Source: Mycobacterium sp. 1274761.0
Lineage (GTDB): Bacteria; Actinomycetota; Actinomycetes; Mycobacteriales; Mycobacteriaceae
DNA length: 64,000 nt
Assembly (NCBI RefSeq): GCF_001668615.1
Contig: NZ_LZMC01000062.1
Location: 1-64,000, forward strand
Reading direction: 5' to 3'
In this document: piece after piece, positions 32,528 through 42,329 of the stretch
Position numbering within the stretch: the stretch's first letter is position 1
Layout of the letters: each line of letters starts with the position of its first letter
Translations under genes and position numbers: made by a program
The notes under the pieces: model-generated
Databases searched by the model: none
Seen by the model: only the letters and a program-made list of their open reading frames with translations
Told to the model about the DNA's origin: nothing

Positions 32528-34269
32528 CTGCGCGCCGGTGGAAATGATTGTTCCACAGCCGATTTCGAGAGCCGCTTCATTGCTAATTCGCGGAGCTCGC
32601 CGGACTTGATTTTGTCGCTGCCTGTCAGCGTGATGTCGTCATCGCGGAAGAAAAGCACGTGGCGCGGCACCTTGTAGCTCGCCAGCCGTTCCCGCAAGTA
32701 CTGGCGGATCTCCTCGGCTTCGAGACTCGCGCCGTCGTGCGGGACCACACACGCGACGACGACCTCCCCGAGCGTCCTATGCGGCACGCCAACGGTCTTG
32801 GTCACTTTTACACCTGGATGCTTTGCCAGTAATTCATCGATTTCGAGCGGTGACACATTCGCACCGCCCGTCTTGATGATGTCCGAGAGCCTGCCCTCCC
32901 AGAACAGTCGGCCGGCCTCGTCGAGATAGCCGTTGTCGCCGGTGGGGAAGAACCCTTCGGAATCGAGCGTCTCACTCAACGGTGTACCGATGTAGCCCAG
33001 CATGAGTGTCGGACCTTTGACGCAGATTTCTCCTCTGCCGCCGCGCGGAAGCACCACTCTGCTGAATGGATCGACAATTTTGAGTGTCACCCCAGGAAGC
33101 GGCCAACCCCAACTGTCTCCATGCATCTCGCGAGGCGTGTCGGCCTCGACCATCGTTGAGAAGGTAAATGTTTCGGTGTTTCCGTAAGCGTGATCAGGCA
33201 CGAACCGTTCGACAGACACCGTGGGGTGACGCACGATCGGTGTGTTGACATCGGCGAATCGCATTGCGCTGAGGTCGACGGTTAGCCAATTGGGTGCGGC
33301 TTCGACCTGTGCCCACTGGTGTGGCCACGCAAAGGGGTAGTTGACTCGTTCGGCAGCCATCAGGTCGAGCGCCGCAGTCGCGTCAAACGTCGGCTGCAGG
33401 ACGAGGCAACCTCCGGCGGCCAACGTTGCTCCCAAAGACATCACGAAATTGCCGGACCAGAAGAAGCCGTTCGCTGACCAACAACGGAGATGATCGTCGG
33501 GACTGAAGCCGCACACTCTTCGGAAGCGCCACATCTGTATGGTGACGCCGCGATGGGCGCTGAGGATGCCTTTCGGTTTGCTCGTCGAGCCTGACGAGAA
33601 GAACAACGCTCCTGCATCGCTGGGTCGAACCGACTCACCGGTCGCATGTACCAGTGCCTGCGGTTCATCGTGAGCATGGGCAAGGAATGCGTCCCACGTG
33701 TCGATGCCGGATGGCGCGTCGCCGATCGTTGCAAGGTAGCGGAGGAACGGAAACCTCTCGGATTGCAGTGTTCCGGGGACGGCTGTGTCGATCTCGGGCG
33801 CGAGTTCGGACAGCACGGCCGCGAAGTCCGTCTTGAGCACCCGCCGCTCGAACAACAGCACTGCAATGCTTGATGCATTGAGCAGGTAATCGAGCTCCGC
33901 CGGGGTTGAGAAGGTGCTAAGCGTGACGGCCACACCTCCGGCGAGCGAGATGCCGAAAAACGCCGAAAGCCATTCTGGCCGATTGGTCATCAGGATGCCG
34001 ACCCGGGTGTCTTTGCCGACGCCGCGCGCGCGCAAGGCGCACGCCACCTCGACTGCCCGCTCCCACAGGTCGGCGTAGGACCAGCGGATTTCACCACCTG
34101 CCGCATGAAACACGACAGCTTCGCGGCTGCGATACATCAATGTCACTTCACGCAGAAAGCCGGGCAACGTCAGGGGGCCGAGTCCTGGCTCATCGCTCAA
34201 TAACGGGCCGGAAGTGATCGAAAGCGTCTGGGCGACTTCAGAGTTCATCAACTTTTGCGACCTCGTCAC
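32524..34269 (-). CDS. AMP-forming acyl-CoA synthetase
   Basis: The 581-residue ANL ligase has P-loop FFSSGSTSKPKGI, an A5-like YGNTETF, a TGDNGYLDEAGRLFWEGRLSD hinge region with IIKTGGANVSP, and a C-terminal SDKIKSGELR carrying the catalytic Lys. A second Met (MNSEVAQ) eight residues in is an alternative start. It makes an acyl-CoA from a free acid and is likely an entry enzyme of the island pathway. The start is coupled (4-nt overlap) to the hydratase gene upstream; its end overlaps the convergent TetR gene by 4 nt. Confidence 0.92.
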   Translation of the reverse strand: MTRSQKLMNSEVAQTLSITSGPLLSDEPGLGPLTLPGFLREVTLMYRSREAVVFHAAGGEIRWSYADLWERAVEVACALRARGVGKDTRVGILMTNRPEWLSAFFGISLAGGVAVTLSTFSTPAELDYLLNASSIAVLLFERRVLKTDFAAVLSELAPEIDTAVPGTLQSERFPFLRYLATIGDAPSGIDTWDAFLAHAHDEPQALVHATGESVRPSDAGALFFSSGSTSKPKGILSAHRGVTIQMWRFRRVCGFSPDDHLRCWSANGFFWSGNFVMSLGATLAAGGCLVLQPTFDATAALDLMAAERVNYPFAWPHQWAQVEAAPNWLTVDLSAMRFADVNTPIVRHPTVSVERFVPDHAYGNTETFTFSTMVEADTPREMHGDSWGWPLPGVTLKIVDPFSRVVLPRGGRGEICVKGPTLMLGYIGTPLSETLDSEGFFPTGDNGYLDEAGRLFWEGRLSDIIKTGGANVSPLEIDELLAKHPGVKVTKTVGVPHRTLGEVVVACVVPHDGASLEAEEIRQYLRERLASYKVPRHVLFFRDDDITLTGSDKIKSGELRELAMKRLSKSAVEQSFPPARS

Positions 34270-35465
34270 ATCGGTAGCTCGACCTCGGCTGTGCAGTCAA
34301 CGAGTTCTTCGCCGGTCTGGTTGGTCAGACGCAACTTCACCTGGACGAGTGGCACCCCCCACGACGACTCGGCCTGCTTGCCGATGATTTCGGCGTCGAA
34401 GTAGGTCACGTCGCCTTCGAAAGCCGGACCACGGAAGTCGGCCTTGCTATGGCGGACCATTCCGTCGTGGCCGGCCCAGTAGGCCAGATAGTCAGTGCAC
34501 CAGGCGCCCATCGTTGCACCGTAGCCATAGGCGCGTGCCATACCGACCTCACTAGCGCGATCGGCATCGATGTGGCCGCGCGACGGTCCCAGGTAAAGGC
34601 CGTCTCGTTTTCGTGGATCGATGAACGCGTCTTCTTCGTCGAAAGCGAAGTCCTTGCCGAAGCCCGGATCCTGGTTGATCCAAGGATCTTCGACGCCGGG
34701 TGGTGCGACCCATTCGAATCCGCCCCAGATGTTAAAGACAAACGCGCGGTACTCAGTAGTGAAGGTCGCGATGGTGTGCGGGCCGATCACACGACGTGGC
34801 AGCGTGTCGCCCACTTTGACTTCGTCGAAATGCGGTGAGACGCCAAGCCGATTCGACTCAATCCAATCGCGTCGAAGCCTGTCGACTTCCTCCAGTTCGA
34901 ATTGCGTCCATTTCTTGATCTCGCCGAGTTGGTTCTCGAACATGCCCCGTTTGGTCGCTTCTTCGACCAGGTAGCGGATTCCGGTCGATCTCTCACGCGC
35001 GACAAGTACGCCATTCTGGTTGGTGTGGGTGGTGTCACCGCGCGAGAACATCGTAGGACCAGCGAACTTAGTTTCAACCACTTTGTAGTCGTGGAACCGG
35101 CGCGCCTGAAACAGCTTGTCTCCCGGCCGCACCGGGCAGCCGTAGAACCACCATTCCTCTCCGCCAAAGATGAGGTGGCTGTTCGGAATGTGCCCGACGC
35201 ATGCCGGGGCTGCCCCGTGCCCGTAATCGAGAGCGACAGCGATGGACTGTGGTGCGATAAGGCCGCCGAACTTGGAAGCGCGGGCGAACCGCTCATCCCA
35301 GTGAAGCGGATTGGGGTAGTCCATCGCCATCACCCAACGGCGAATGTCGGAAGAACTGCATGGGTCCCACAGCTGGCCGCCGCCGATAGGTTTTCCCACC
35401 CGGTGATCGACGTCGGACAAATCAAGCTCGACTTGCGACGTATCGGGGACTGGCTTCCTGGCCAT
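34266..35465 (-). CDS. Double-hotdog MaoC-like / FAS1-type dehydratase
   Basis: From ATG 35465, which has AGGAG six nt upstream, the product has 399 residues. The N-terminal half (about 20-170) has a FAS1/MaoC-like pattern DIRRWVMAMDYPNPLHWDERFA and SKFGGLIAPQSIAVALDYG. The C-terminal half (about 210-390) has a second hotdog with TIATFTTEYRAF, HIDADRASEVGMARAYGYG and ADFRGPAFEGDVTYF. Two-domain proteins of this class hydrate bulky enoyl-CoAs such as steroid side-chain intermediates. It pairs with the CoA ligase in a two-gene operon divergent from the acyl-CoA dehydrogenases. The substrate is unknown. Confidence 0.85.
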   Translation of the reverse strand: MARKPVPDTSQVELDLSDVDHRVGKPIGGGQLWDPCSSSDIRRWVMAMDYPNPLHWDERFARASKFGGLIAPQSIAVALDYGHGAAPACVGHIPNSHLIFGGEEWWFYGCPVRPGDKLFQARRFHDYKVVETKFAGPTMFSRGDTTHTNQNGVLVARERSTGIRYLVEEATKRGMFENQLGEIKKWTQFELEEVDRLRRDWIESNRLGVSPHFDEVKVGDTLPRRVIGPHTIATFTTEYRAFVFNIWGGFEWVAPPGVEDPWINQDPGFGKDFAFDEEDAFIDPRKRDGLYLGPSRGHIDADRASEVGMARAYGYGATMGAWCTDYLAYWAGHDGMVRHSKADFRGPAFEGDVTYFDAEIIGKQAESSWGVPLVQVKLRLTNQTGEELVDCTAEVELPM

Positions 35466-35890
35466 GGTCATCTCCTGCTCAGCGATTGACAGTGAAACTG
35501 ACGACGGCGGCCGGGTTGGCGCAAGACGGACTTCCGTTTTCGGCGGTAGGGCGCTGAGGCGTGCGGGCTGTAGAACCCCCGATCGGCGGCGCATGTTGGT
35601 GCGGTTGCACCCGATTGGCGGGCGTCGGCCGCGCGTAGCGTACGTAGCGTTGTAGCAAACTGCATCTAAGCTCCTGCCTGGCTAGTGCGCCGCTACCGCG
35701 AAGACGGTGTCGATCTGCGAACGCCCTCATGTCGATCGTGATTCTCACCTTCGGAACCATGGATGTACGCAAACCGTCAATCATGGATGTTGCTATCTGT
35801 TTATGATGGTTGTCAAGAATCGCGCACGTTGACTTTCAAGAAATGAGAACGATATTCTCGTTCGACATCTTCGACGACGACGGGACTGGA
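35466..35890. other. Divergent promoter region
   Basis: 425 nt without a convincing gene lie between the hydratase start and the small acyl-CoA dehydrogenase start. It contains the TGAGAA/TTCTCG palindrome at 35844-35860, an ATTCTCACC half-site near 35740, and two CATGGATGT direct repeats near 35758 and 35783. Confidence 0.6.
35844..35860. promoter_or_regulatory. Candidate TetR operator upstream of acyl-CoA dehydrogenase operon
   Basis: TGAGAA-CGATA-TTCTCG, near-perfect 6-bp arms with a 5-nt spacer, ends 30 nt before GTG 35891. It uses the same half-site as 11645-11662 and supports placing the gene start downstream at 35891. Confidence 0.5.
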
Positions 35891-36889
35891 GTGCTTCTAG
35901 AGCTTGACGCTGACCAGCGTCTCTGGCGCGAAACGGTCCAGGACGCCGTGACGAAACAGTGCCCACCGTCGCTCGTTCGGGCGATCGCGGAGGGCGGTTC
36001 CGATGATGGTCCCCTGTGGCGGTGGTATTGCGATCAAGGCTGGACGGAGCTCACGAGCGCGGAATGCTTCGTTGAGCTCGCCCTGGTACTCGAAGAGCTG
36101 GGGCGAGCGAGTGACCCAACGTCCTTTTTGGCGACCACCACCCAATTCGCGCCCCTGGTGGGTGACCAGTTCGACCCCAAACAGTCGGGTGCTGCGGTCT
36201 ACAACGGGGTCACCGCGCATCGCGATGGCTTGGGATGGCAGCTCGACGGTGCCGCTCGGTTCGTCCTCGACGCAGACCGGGCGCAACACCTTGCGGTCAT
36301 CACTGAAGCTGGGGTCTTCGTTGTCGACTCGGATCGTGTCGCATCCCGACGGGCCGCGATATTCGACCCCGGGCTGCACGTGGTCGACCTAATAGTTGAT
36401 GGAGTTCGGGTAAGCGATGAGGACCGAATTGCCTGCGACACGGAGCGTGCCAAGCATGTCGCACTCACCGGCATGGCGATACACACGGTCGGTGCCTGCC
36501 AGCGGATTCTGGAGATGGCGCTCGAGCACGTAAAGGAGCGTCATCAGTTCGGGGTGGCGATCGGATGGTTTCAAGCCATTCAGCATAAAGCTGCCGATAT
36601 GCACGTGTCAATCGAACGGGCGCGCGCGCTGAGTTACTTCGCCGCGTTGACCATCGCGGCCGATGACCCGAGGCGCCGGATCGCGTCCTTGATGGCGAAA
36701 GTGGCTGCAGGAGAGGCACAGTCGCGAGTAGTTAGACATGGGATGCAGTGCTTTGGCGCCATGGGACTTACATGGGAAAACGACCTGCAATTCGCCATCA
36801 AGCGCGCCAAGGCGGGGGAACTGATGCTCGGCGGCGCCGCAGAGCATCGCGCGGTCATCGCGAAGGAGTATCGTGCAGCTGACTTTTGA
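35891..36889 (+). CDS. Acyl-CoA dehydrogenase, small subunit type (FadE)
   Basis: From GTG 35891 the product has 332 residues, starting VLLELDADQRLWRETVQ as typical small FadE proteins do; the frame is open back to 35810 but the palindrome lies there. It has GACQRILEMALEHVKERHQFG and MQCFGAMGLTWENDLQFAIKRAK. The central TEP/GSD loop of catalytic ACADs is absent. It overlaps the following large FadE gene by 17 nt, so the two should form a heteromeric enzyme like the 7998/9260 pair. It probably oxidises a bulky acyl-CoA made by the island ligases. Confidence 0.88.
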   Translation: MLLELDADQRLWRETVQDAVTKQCPPSLVRAIAEGGSDDGPLWRWYCDQGWTELTSAECFVELALVLEELGRASDPTSFLATTTQFAPLVGDQFDPKQSGAAVYNGVTAHRDGLGWQLDGAARFVLDADRAQHLAVITEAGVFVVDSDRVASRRAAIFDPGLHVVDLIVDGVRVSDEDRIACDTERAKHVALTGMAIHTVGACQRILEMALEHVKERHQFGVAIGWFQAIQHKAADMHVSIERARALSYFAALTIAADDPRRRIASLMAKVAAGEAQSRVVRHGMQCFGAMGLTWENDLQFAIKRAKAGELMLGGAAEHRAVIAKEYRAADF

Positions 36890-38045
36890 TGAAGACGTCG
36901 AAGCCTTTCGCGCAGAGTTCTCCGCATTCCTCGACGAAAACCTGCCGACCGAGGCGCAGACGCTCGAACGTCCACAATCGGTGTCCCACATGCCGCAGTG
37001 GGCCAGGGATTGGCAACGCCTGCTGTTCGACAACGGCTGGTTGTTACCCGCCCAGTCGCCGGAGTTCGGGGGTCGCAACGCGACTGTATTGCAGCAGTTC
37101 GTGCATCTCGACGAACTATGCAGACGGAGAATCTTTCACAGCTTCAACCCGCAGGGCGTGAACATAGTCGCAACATCGCTGATCGCGTTCGGAACAGCAG
37201 ATCAAAAGCAGCGCTGGGCGGTACCTGTGCTACGCGGCGAAATGACGGCCTCGTTGGGGATGAGCGAACCCAACGCCGGCTCTGACCTTGCTTCGCTCAG
37301 CACGAGGGCCGTCCGTGAAGGCGACGAGTTCGTCGTCAACGGTCAAAAAGTGTGGACTTCAGGAGCGCACCACGCCGACTTCTTGCTGACTTTCGTGCGC
37401 ACCGATCCGGACGTGCCGAAACACAAGGGTATCTCCGCGCTGGTCATCCCCAGGGACACCCAGGGCCTGGTCTGTCGCCCCTTCGCCGACGTGGCAAGCC
37501 AAGACAACCTCGACTTCAACGAGGTGTTCTTCGCCGACGTTCGCGTCCCAGCGGAAAACCTTGTCGGCGAGCTCAATCAGGGCTGGCGGGTAGCCAACGC
37601 GTCGTTGGGCCACGAACGAACCATGATGTGGCTGTTGTTCGCGGATCGGCTCGACAACCTGATCGCAGACTGCCGGCCACGCACTTCTGTCCAGCGCGAC
37701 CAATACGCATCGATGATCATGGATTATCACGCTTTGCGCGCTATGGGGTCAGCAGCCCTGGCCCGCGCTGCGCGCGGGGAGGCGGATACGTCGTCTGTGT
37801 CGGTGCTAAAGCTGCTCGGCTCTGAGGCTGAAAGACGAGCCGCCGATGTCTTATTGGATACGACGGGGATTCACGGTCTATTGCATCCAGTGACCGGCCG
37901 ATACCAACACATGAACAACGACGAGTACTTCGCGAGCAGTTTCGAGCGCTACACCCGCGGTATCGCAGCCACCATCGCCGGAGGTACATCTGAGATCCAA
38001 CGAAACATCATCGCTCAGCAAGTGCTCGGTCTTCCGCGTGGCTGA
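36873..38045 (+). CDS. Acyl-CoA dehydrogenase, large subunit type (FadE)
   Basis: The 390-residue protein starts at GTG 36873. It has LGMSEPNAGSDLASLSTRAV (substrate/FAD loop), NGQKVWTSGAHHADF and a C-terminal TIAGGTSEIQRNIIAQQVLG. The YEGT-type Glu is Gly here, as in the partner system at 7998 where it is Ala. FAD binding is likely since the other residues are kept. Translationally linked to the small subunit and followed by a crotonase, it provides the first beta-oxidation step of the island. Confidence 0.93.
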   Translation: MQLTFDEDVEAFRAEFSAFLDENLPTEAQTLERPQSVSHMPQWARDWQRLLFDNGWLLPAQSPEFGGRNATVLQQFVHLDELCRRRIFHSFNPQGVNIVATSLIAFGTADQKQRWAVPVLRGEMTASLGMSEPNAGSDLASLSTRAVREGDEFVVNGQKVWTSGAHHADFLLTFVRTDPDVPKHKGISALVIPRDTQGLVCRPFADVASQDNLDFNEVFFADVRVPAENLVGELNQGWRVANASLGHERTMMWLLFADRLDNLIADCRPRTSVQRDQYASMIMDYHALRAMGSAALARAARGEADTSSVSVLKLLGSEAERRAADVLLDTTGIHGLLHPVTGRYQHMNNDEYFASSFERYTRGIAATIAGGTSEIQRNIIAQQVLGLPRG

Positions 38046-38093
38046 GAACGGAGCTGAGCGCCTCAGTCGATACACCTCACAGGGAGACGCGTG

Positions 38094-38948
38094 ATGCATG
38101 AAACGCACTGGACTGAGATGGCATGTCTCAAGGTGCAACGCCAGGCGGGCATCGTCACAGTTCGCCTGAACCGACCCGAGAAGATGAATGCCATCAATAG
38201 CACTATGGAGAAGGAGTTCTACTCCGTTCTCTCAGACTGTGACCGGATGGACGACATCAAGTGCGTCGTCCTGACGGCCGAAGGCCCGAACTTCTCCTCC
38301 GGCCATGACATTCAACAGGTCGCGGCCGAAACCATCGGCGGGCAAGAGCCGGCGACGATCCAGGACAAGTACTGGGTTCACACAGGCGATCTACTTCCAC
38401 CGTGGCGCTTCACAAAGGGTCTTGTAGCCGCGACCAAAGGATTCGTGGGGCCTCACGCCAACACATTCCTGCTCGCGGCCGATGTCGTTATCGCAGCGGA
38501 TGATTCCCGCTTCAGCTGGGAAGAATCCCGGGTCGGCGTCGGCGCACCATACGGCCCCTATGCGTTGATGCCCTTCCACTTCCCTATCCGCGTCATGAAG
38601 CAGCTGTGGATGACCGGGGGTTGGCTGGACGCGGAGACGGCACATCGGTTGTTCTACGTGAACAGAGTCGTCGCGCTCGGCCAGGAAGAGGACGTAGCGA
38701 TGCGCTTCGCAGAGCAGATAGCACGGATGGAAACCGGTGATCTCGTCGCCAATAAACGCGGAACGCACCGCCTGTACGAAGCGGCTGGCCTGTCCGCGAT
38801 GGTTGATGTGGGTCGGGATCCATACGTTCCGAGTGCGGAAGCGGCAATCGCAAAGGAGCATCACCTCAGGCTGATTCACGAGAAGGGCGTGAGAGCCGCT
38901 GTACAAGAACGTGATATGGGCTGGGATGACGAAGTCAGCAAGGTGTGA
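38094..38948 (+). CDS. Enoyl-CoA hydratase/isomerase family protein
   Basis: The 284-residue crotonase starts at ATG 38094 with AGGGAG seven nt before; GTG 38091 is an alternative. Landmarks are VRLNRPEKMNAIN, the oxyanion loop AEGPNFSSGHDIQQV and a second loop GFVGPHANTFLLAADV. GGGxE is replaced by GPHANTF, so one classical Glu is missing; FSWEESRVGVG may retain the other. Its SSGHDI loop is like that of the crotonase at 10689. The order FadE-FadE-crotonase-SnoaL-ligase suggests it acts on the unsaturated CoA ester of the same substrate. Confidence 0.88.
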   Translation: MHETHWTEMACLKVQRQAGIVTVRLNRPEKMNAINSTMEKEFYSVLSDCDRMDDIKCVVLTAEGPNFSSGHDIQQVAAETIGGQEPATIQDKYWVHTGDLLPPWRFTKGLVAATKGFVGPHANTFLLAADVVIAADDSRFSWEESRVGVGAPYGPYALMPFHFPIRVMKQLWMTGGWLDAETAHRLFYVNRVVALGQEEDVAMRFAEQIARMETGDLVANKRGTHRLYEAAGLSAMVDVGRDPYVPSAEAAIAKEHHLRLIHEKGVRAAVQERDMGWDDEVSKV

Positions 38949-38991
38949 ACTTCTCATCTTCCGCCGACGGTACTGCTAGAAGGGAACAGAA

Positions 38992-39360
38992 ATGCCAGAC
39001 ACCAACGCGATTGTCGCGGCGATCAACGCGCACTGCGAGACGCTGAGCAATCACGATAAGGATGGCTGGTTGGCTCTTTGGGCCGATGACACTGTTCTGG
39101 AAGATCCCGTTGGGGTAGATACGTACACCGGTATCGAGAGTCTGCGGACAGCCTTCTGGCAGTTGGTAACTGACCTTTCGCCGATGAAGCTGTGGCTCGA
39201 GCGCGACGTCATAGTGTGCGGTAATGAAGCGATCGCCATCCTGCAGGGCGTGGTGACACGCGAGGGCGCGATGCAGCATGTCGGCCCACTTGTCGATCAC
39301 TTCACTTTCAATGATGCGGGAAAGATCTCGATGATGCGCGCTTTCTGGAAGTACGCGTGA
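38992..39360 (+). CDS. SnoaL/NTF2-like fold protein
   Basis: The 122-residue protein has the SnoaL/ketosteroid-isomerase-like cone fold pattern: IVAAINAHCETLSNHDKDGWLALWADDTVLEDPVG split over helix and strand, then an AFWQLV helix and VDHFTFNDAGKISMMRAFW. An acidic residue (D in LEDPVGVDTY) lies at the usual pocket position. Members isomerise or hydrolyse small cyclic compounds, or only bind them. It has an AGAAGGGA ribosome site and is coupled to the next ligase (GTGA overlap). Confidence 0.85.
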   Translation: MPDTNAIVAAINAHCETLSNHDKDGWLALWADDTVLEDPVGVDTYTGIESLRTAFWQLVTDLSPMKLWLERDVIVCGNEAIAILQGVVTREGAMQHVGPLVDHFTFNDAGKISMMRAFWKYA

Positions 39361-40982
39361 TATCGGCATCATCGGAAACGCTACCCGCCATCGTCAATCG
39401 CATGGCGGAGTCGGATCCACATCGGGTGTTCATACGCACAGTGGACGGTGCATCCGCCACCTGGGGTGAACTGAACTCATTGATAAGCACATGGGCGGCA
39501 CGCTTTTTGGCGCTCGACGTCAGTCCCGGTGACGTCGTCGTCACCATCCTTGACGCAGGCCTGGACTCAATGGCTGCTTGGCTCGGTCTCGCCAGTATCG
39601 GTGCGGTCGATGCGGCGACGAACCCGGAATTCCGTGGACGCATGCTCGCCTACGCGATAAACAATTGCGCTCCGGAGTTACTTGTGTTGTCTGCACAGTA
39701 CGTCGGTGTCGTCGAAACCGTCGCCGCAGACTTGCGGACGGTCAGACGAGTACTCGTACTCGACGGCGTAGACGACGATTTTGCGCAGAGCTCGTCCCTG
39801 CCTGGCGTCACCCACCCGGAAGCTCTCAGGCTGGATATGGCAGCTGCGTGCGATCGGATCAGGGTGCCGGCATTTCACGATATCGCCTGTATCACCTACA
39901 CCTCCGGAACCACTGGGCCTTCCAAGGCGGTCAGGCTGCCGTGGGGCCAACTGCACGCGATCAATTCCGGCACCTTTCCGATCGAGGACCTTACACCGGC
40001 GGACATCTTCTACTGCACGACATCGCATGCCCATTTCGGTTCGAAGTCGATTCCTTACAACGCAGCTATGGTCGGCGGACAAGTGGTCATGAGGCCGCGT
40101 TTCGCTCTCTTCAGCTTTTGGAACGATGTCGTCAGCTTCGAAATCACAACCGCGATGCTCGTCGGATCGATGGCCGATGCGCTGCTGAGGTATCCGGATA
40201 GCCCGGCGGGGCCAACGACTTTGAAGAACTTATTCATGGCGCCCCTCGGCTCCAATTATCAACAGTTCAGCGAGAGATTCGGAGTCCGTATCTGCACTGT
40301 GTACAACAGTACGGAGGGCGGCGTCGCTATAAGGTCGGGTTGGAACCCAACGAATAGTCGCACCGTCGGCCGAGTTCGAGAGGGCTATCCCGGTTTCGAA
40401 GTTCGCCTGGTGGATGCGAACGACTATGAAGTCGCCGATGGCACAGCGGGCGAATGTGTGGTGCGCTCCCGCGTGCCGTGGGTGATGAACGCGGGCTACC
40501 TGAATAATGACAGTGCGACGGCGTCCGCATGGCGCAACGGCTGGTTTCATACGGGTGACGCGCTTGTTCGCACACCGCCTGGTGACTACATCTTCGTCGA
40601 TCGATTGAAAGACGCCATCCGACGCAGGGGCGAGAATATTTCGTCGTTCGAGGTCGAAGCGGACGTGCTTCGCAATTCGGACATTGTTGAATGCGCCGCG
40701 GTAGCGGTACCCGCCGACGGCGTCGAAGATGAAATCCTGCTATTCGCTGTTAGGCGTCCTGAGTCCACGATCGGCCCGCAGGATCTGCATGAGGATCTTG
40801 GGACTCGGATGGCTCGGTTCATGGTTCCTCGCTATATCGAGTTCGTGGACGAACTCCCGAAAACTCAAGCGACCCTGCGCGTTATTAAAGCTGAGCTACG
40901 TCAGCGTGGCGTCGGCCCCAATACATGGGATGCGAAAGGCCAGCCGTCTTGTACGCGACCGAGTGCAGTTGCCAACAACTGA
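39357..40982 (+). CDS. AMP-forming acyl-CoA synthetase (CaiC-like)
   Basis: The 541-residue ANL ligase has P-loop ITYTSGTTGPSKAVRL, in which the usual PKG is PSKAV. Other motifs are YNSTEGG (A5), WFHTGDALVRTPPGDYIFVDRLKDAIRRRGENIS (A7-A8, split here) and a C-terminal KTQATLRVIK. The sequence LKDAIRRRGENISSFEVE is characteristic of crotonobetaine/carnitine- and related CoA ligases. It is the second CoA ligase of the island, so either two acids enter the pathway or a ring-opened acid is re-activated. It starts at GTG 39357 over the SnoaL stop. Confidence 0.92.
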   Translation: MISASSETLPAIVNRMAESDPHRVFIRTVDGASATWGELNSLISTWAARFLALDVSPGDVVVTILDAGLDSMAAWLGLASIGAVDAATNPEFRGRMLAYAINNCAPELLVLSAQYVGVVETVAADLRTVRRVLVLDGVDDDFAQSSSLPGVTHPEALRLDMAAACDRIRVPAFHDIACITYTSGTTGPSKAVRLPWGQLHAINSGTFPIEDLTPADIFYCTTSHAHFGSKSIPYNAAMVGGQVVMRPRFALFSFWNDVVSFEITTAMLVGSMADALLRYPDSPAGPTTLKNLFMAPLGSNYQQFSERFGVRICTVYNSTEGGVAIRSGWNPTNSRTVGRVREGYPGFEVRLVDANDYEVADGTAGECVVRSRVPWVMNAGYLNNDSATASAWRNGWFHTGDALVRTPPGDYIFVDRLKDAIRRRGENISSFEVEADVLRNSDIVECAAVAVPADGVEDEILLFAVRRPESTIGPQDLHEDLGTRMARFMVPRYIEFVDELPKTQATLRVIKAELRQRGVGPNTWDAKGQPSCTRPSAVANN

Positions 40983-41003
40983 TGGCAGAGGGGTGAGCTT
41001 GTG

Positions 41004-42329
41004 ATGACAGAAGGAATGACTGCAGCCAGTGGGTGCCCGGTCGGCGCCGAGCGCCTCGATTCTCTCGACGGGGTGTCGTTCATCGATCCGGCAATTCAAG
41101 AAAGACCGTTCGCCTACTACCGCACGCTCCGATACGACGCCCCGGTCCACTTCGAAAAGGACCTCGGGATGTATCTGGTGTCACGACATGAGGATCTCGA
41201 AGCGGTGCTGCGAGATCCGGTCGTGTTCTCCCAAGAGCTCGGCTACTACCAACAGATGGCCCATGGGCACCTCGATGAGATGAAGGAGATCCTTGAACAA
41301 ACGGGCGGCGGTTTCTTCCCCGACGTCGCCAACATCGACCCACCCCGCCACACTCGGGTACGCAGGCTCCTGTCTCAAGCCTTCAGCAGGAAGCGAATGA
41401 AATCCCTTGAGCCACCGTTTGAACAGCTCGTTGACGGGCTGATCGACACATTCACCGAGCGTGGCGAAGTAGACGGGTTGCACGAACTGGCGTTGCCGAT
41501 GGCGATCGCGTTCAGCATGCAGCAACTACAGGTCGACGATCTGGACATGAGCACGATCAAGCGTTGGGGCAGCGCGTACTTATCGCAGTTCAGCCTCACG
41601 AATACCCGGGAAGACATGATCCGTGCGGCTCATGAGCTTGCAGAGATGCAGAACTACCTGATCGCGCTTGTTCGTAGACGAATGGACGATCCGGAAGACG
41701 ACATGCTTTCGGATATCATCACCGCACGAATACCTGACGAGGAGCCTCTGAGTTTCGAGGAGTTAGTCGCAACCGCTCGAGCTCTTCTTATCAACACTCA
41801 TGATTCGATGTCCACGGCGTTCTCCAACATCCTTTTTCAGGTAGCGACCAACCCGGATATCGCCACGCAGTTTTACGATGCCGCTGAAGATGACTCGCTG
41901 ATGGGACGATTCGTCGAGGAACTTCTACGTCTCGAGCCGCCGGTGCGAGCGCTCTCGCGGGTGACCACTGAGCCGGTGATGTTGGGACAGAAGGCGCTAC
42001 CTAAGGGCGCGCACCTACTGGTCCTGTTCGCCTCGGCTAACGACGACGAATCGGTATTTGAATGCCCGCGTCAGTTCGATCCGAGTCGATTCAACATCCG
42101 TAAGAGTATGACGTTCGGGGCAGGCGTGCATTTGTGCCTGGGTGTATCGCTTGCGCGCATGCAGCTACTTGTCGCAGCAAAGCAGACGGCGCGGCGCCTG
42201 CGCAATCTCAGTCTGGCGATACCGGTCGAGGACATCCGGTACATACCCAACGCTGCCTTGCTGGCGATGGAGAAGCTTCCCCTGACCTTCGTTCCCCGGT
42301 CCGAGGGAGGCCGCGCCGATGACATGTGA
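41004..42329 (+). CDS. Cytochrome P450
   Basis: The 441-residue P450 has ExxR near E306-R309 and a heme loop FGAGVHLCLG with Cys378. The I-helix is unusual: LLINTHDSMST (264-271) in place of A/G-G-x-E/D-T-T, with a His-Asp-Ser where the acid-alcohol pair should be, so oxygen activation may differ. It lacks a membrane anchor, as do bacterial class I P450s, so it needs ferredoxin partners not found in the window. It overlaps the Baeyer-Villiger monooxygenase by 11 nt, suggesting sequential hydroxylation/ketone formation and ester formation. An alternative GTG start lies at 41001. Confidence 0.93.
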   Translation: MTEGMTAASGCPVGAERLDSLDGVSFIDPAIQERPFAYYRTLRYDAPVHFEKDLGMYLVSRHEDLEAVLRDPVVFSQELGYYQQMAHGHLDEMKEILEQTGGGFFPDVANIDPPRHTRVRRLLSQAFSRKRMKSLEPPFEQLVDGLIDTFTERGEVDGLHELALPMAIAFSMQQLQVDDLDMSTIKRWGSAYLSQFSLTNTREDMIRAAHELAEMQNYLIALVRRRMDDPEDDMLSDIITARIPDEEPLSFEELVATARALLINTHDSMSTAFSNILFQVATNPDIATQFYDAAEDDSLMGRFVEELLRLEPPVRALSRVTTEPVMLGQKALPKGAHLLVLFASANDDESVFECPRQFDPSRFNIRKSMTFGAGVHLCLGVSLARMQLLVAAKQTARRLRNLSLAIPVEDIRYIPNAALLAMEKLPLTFVPRSEGGRADDM

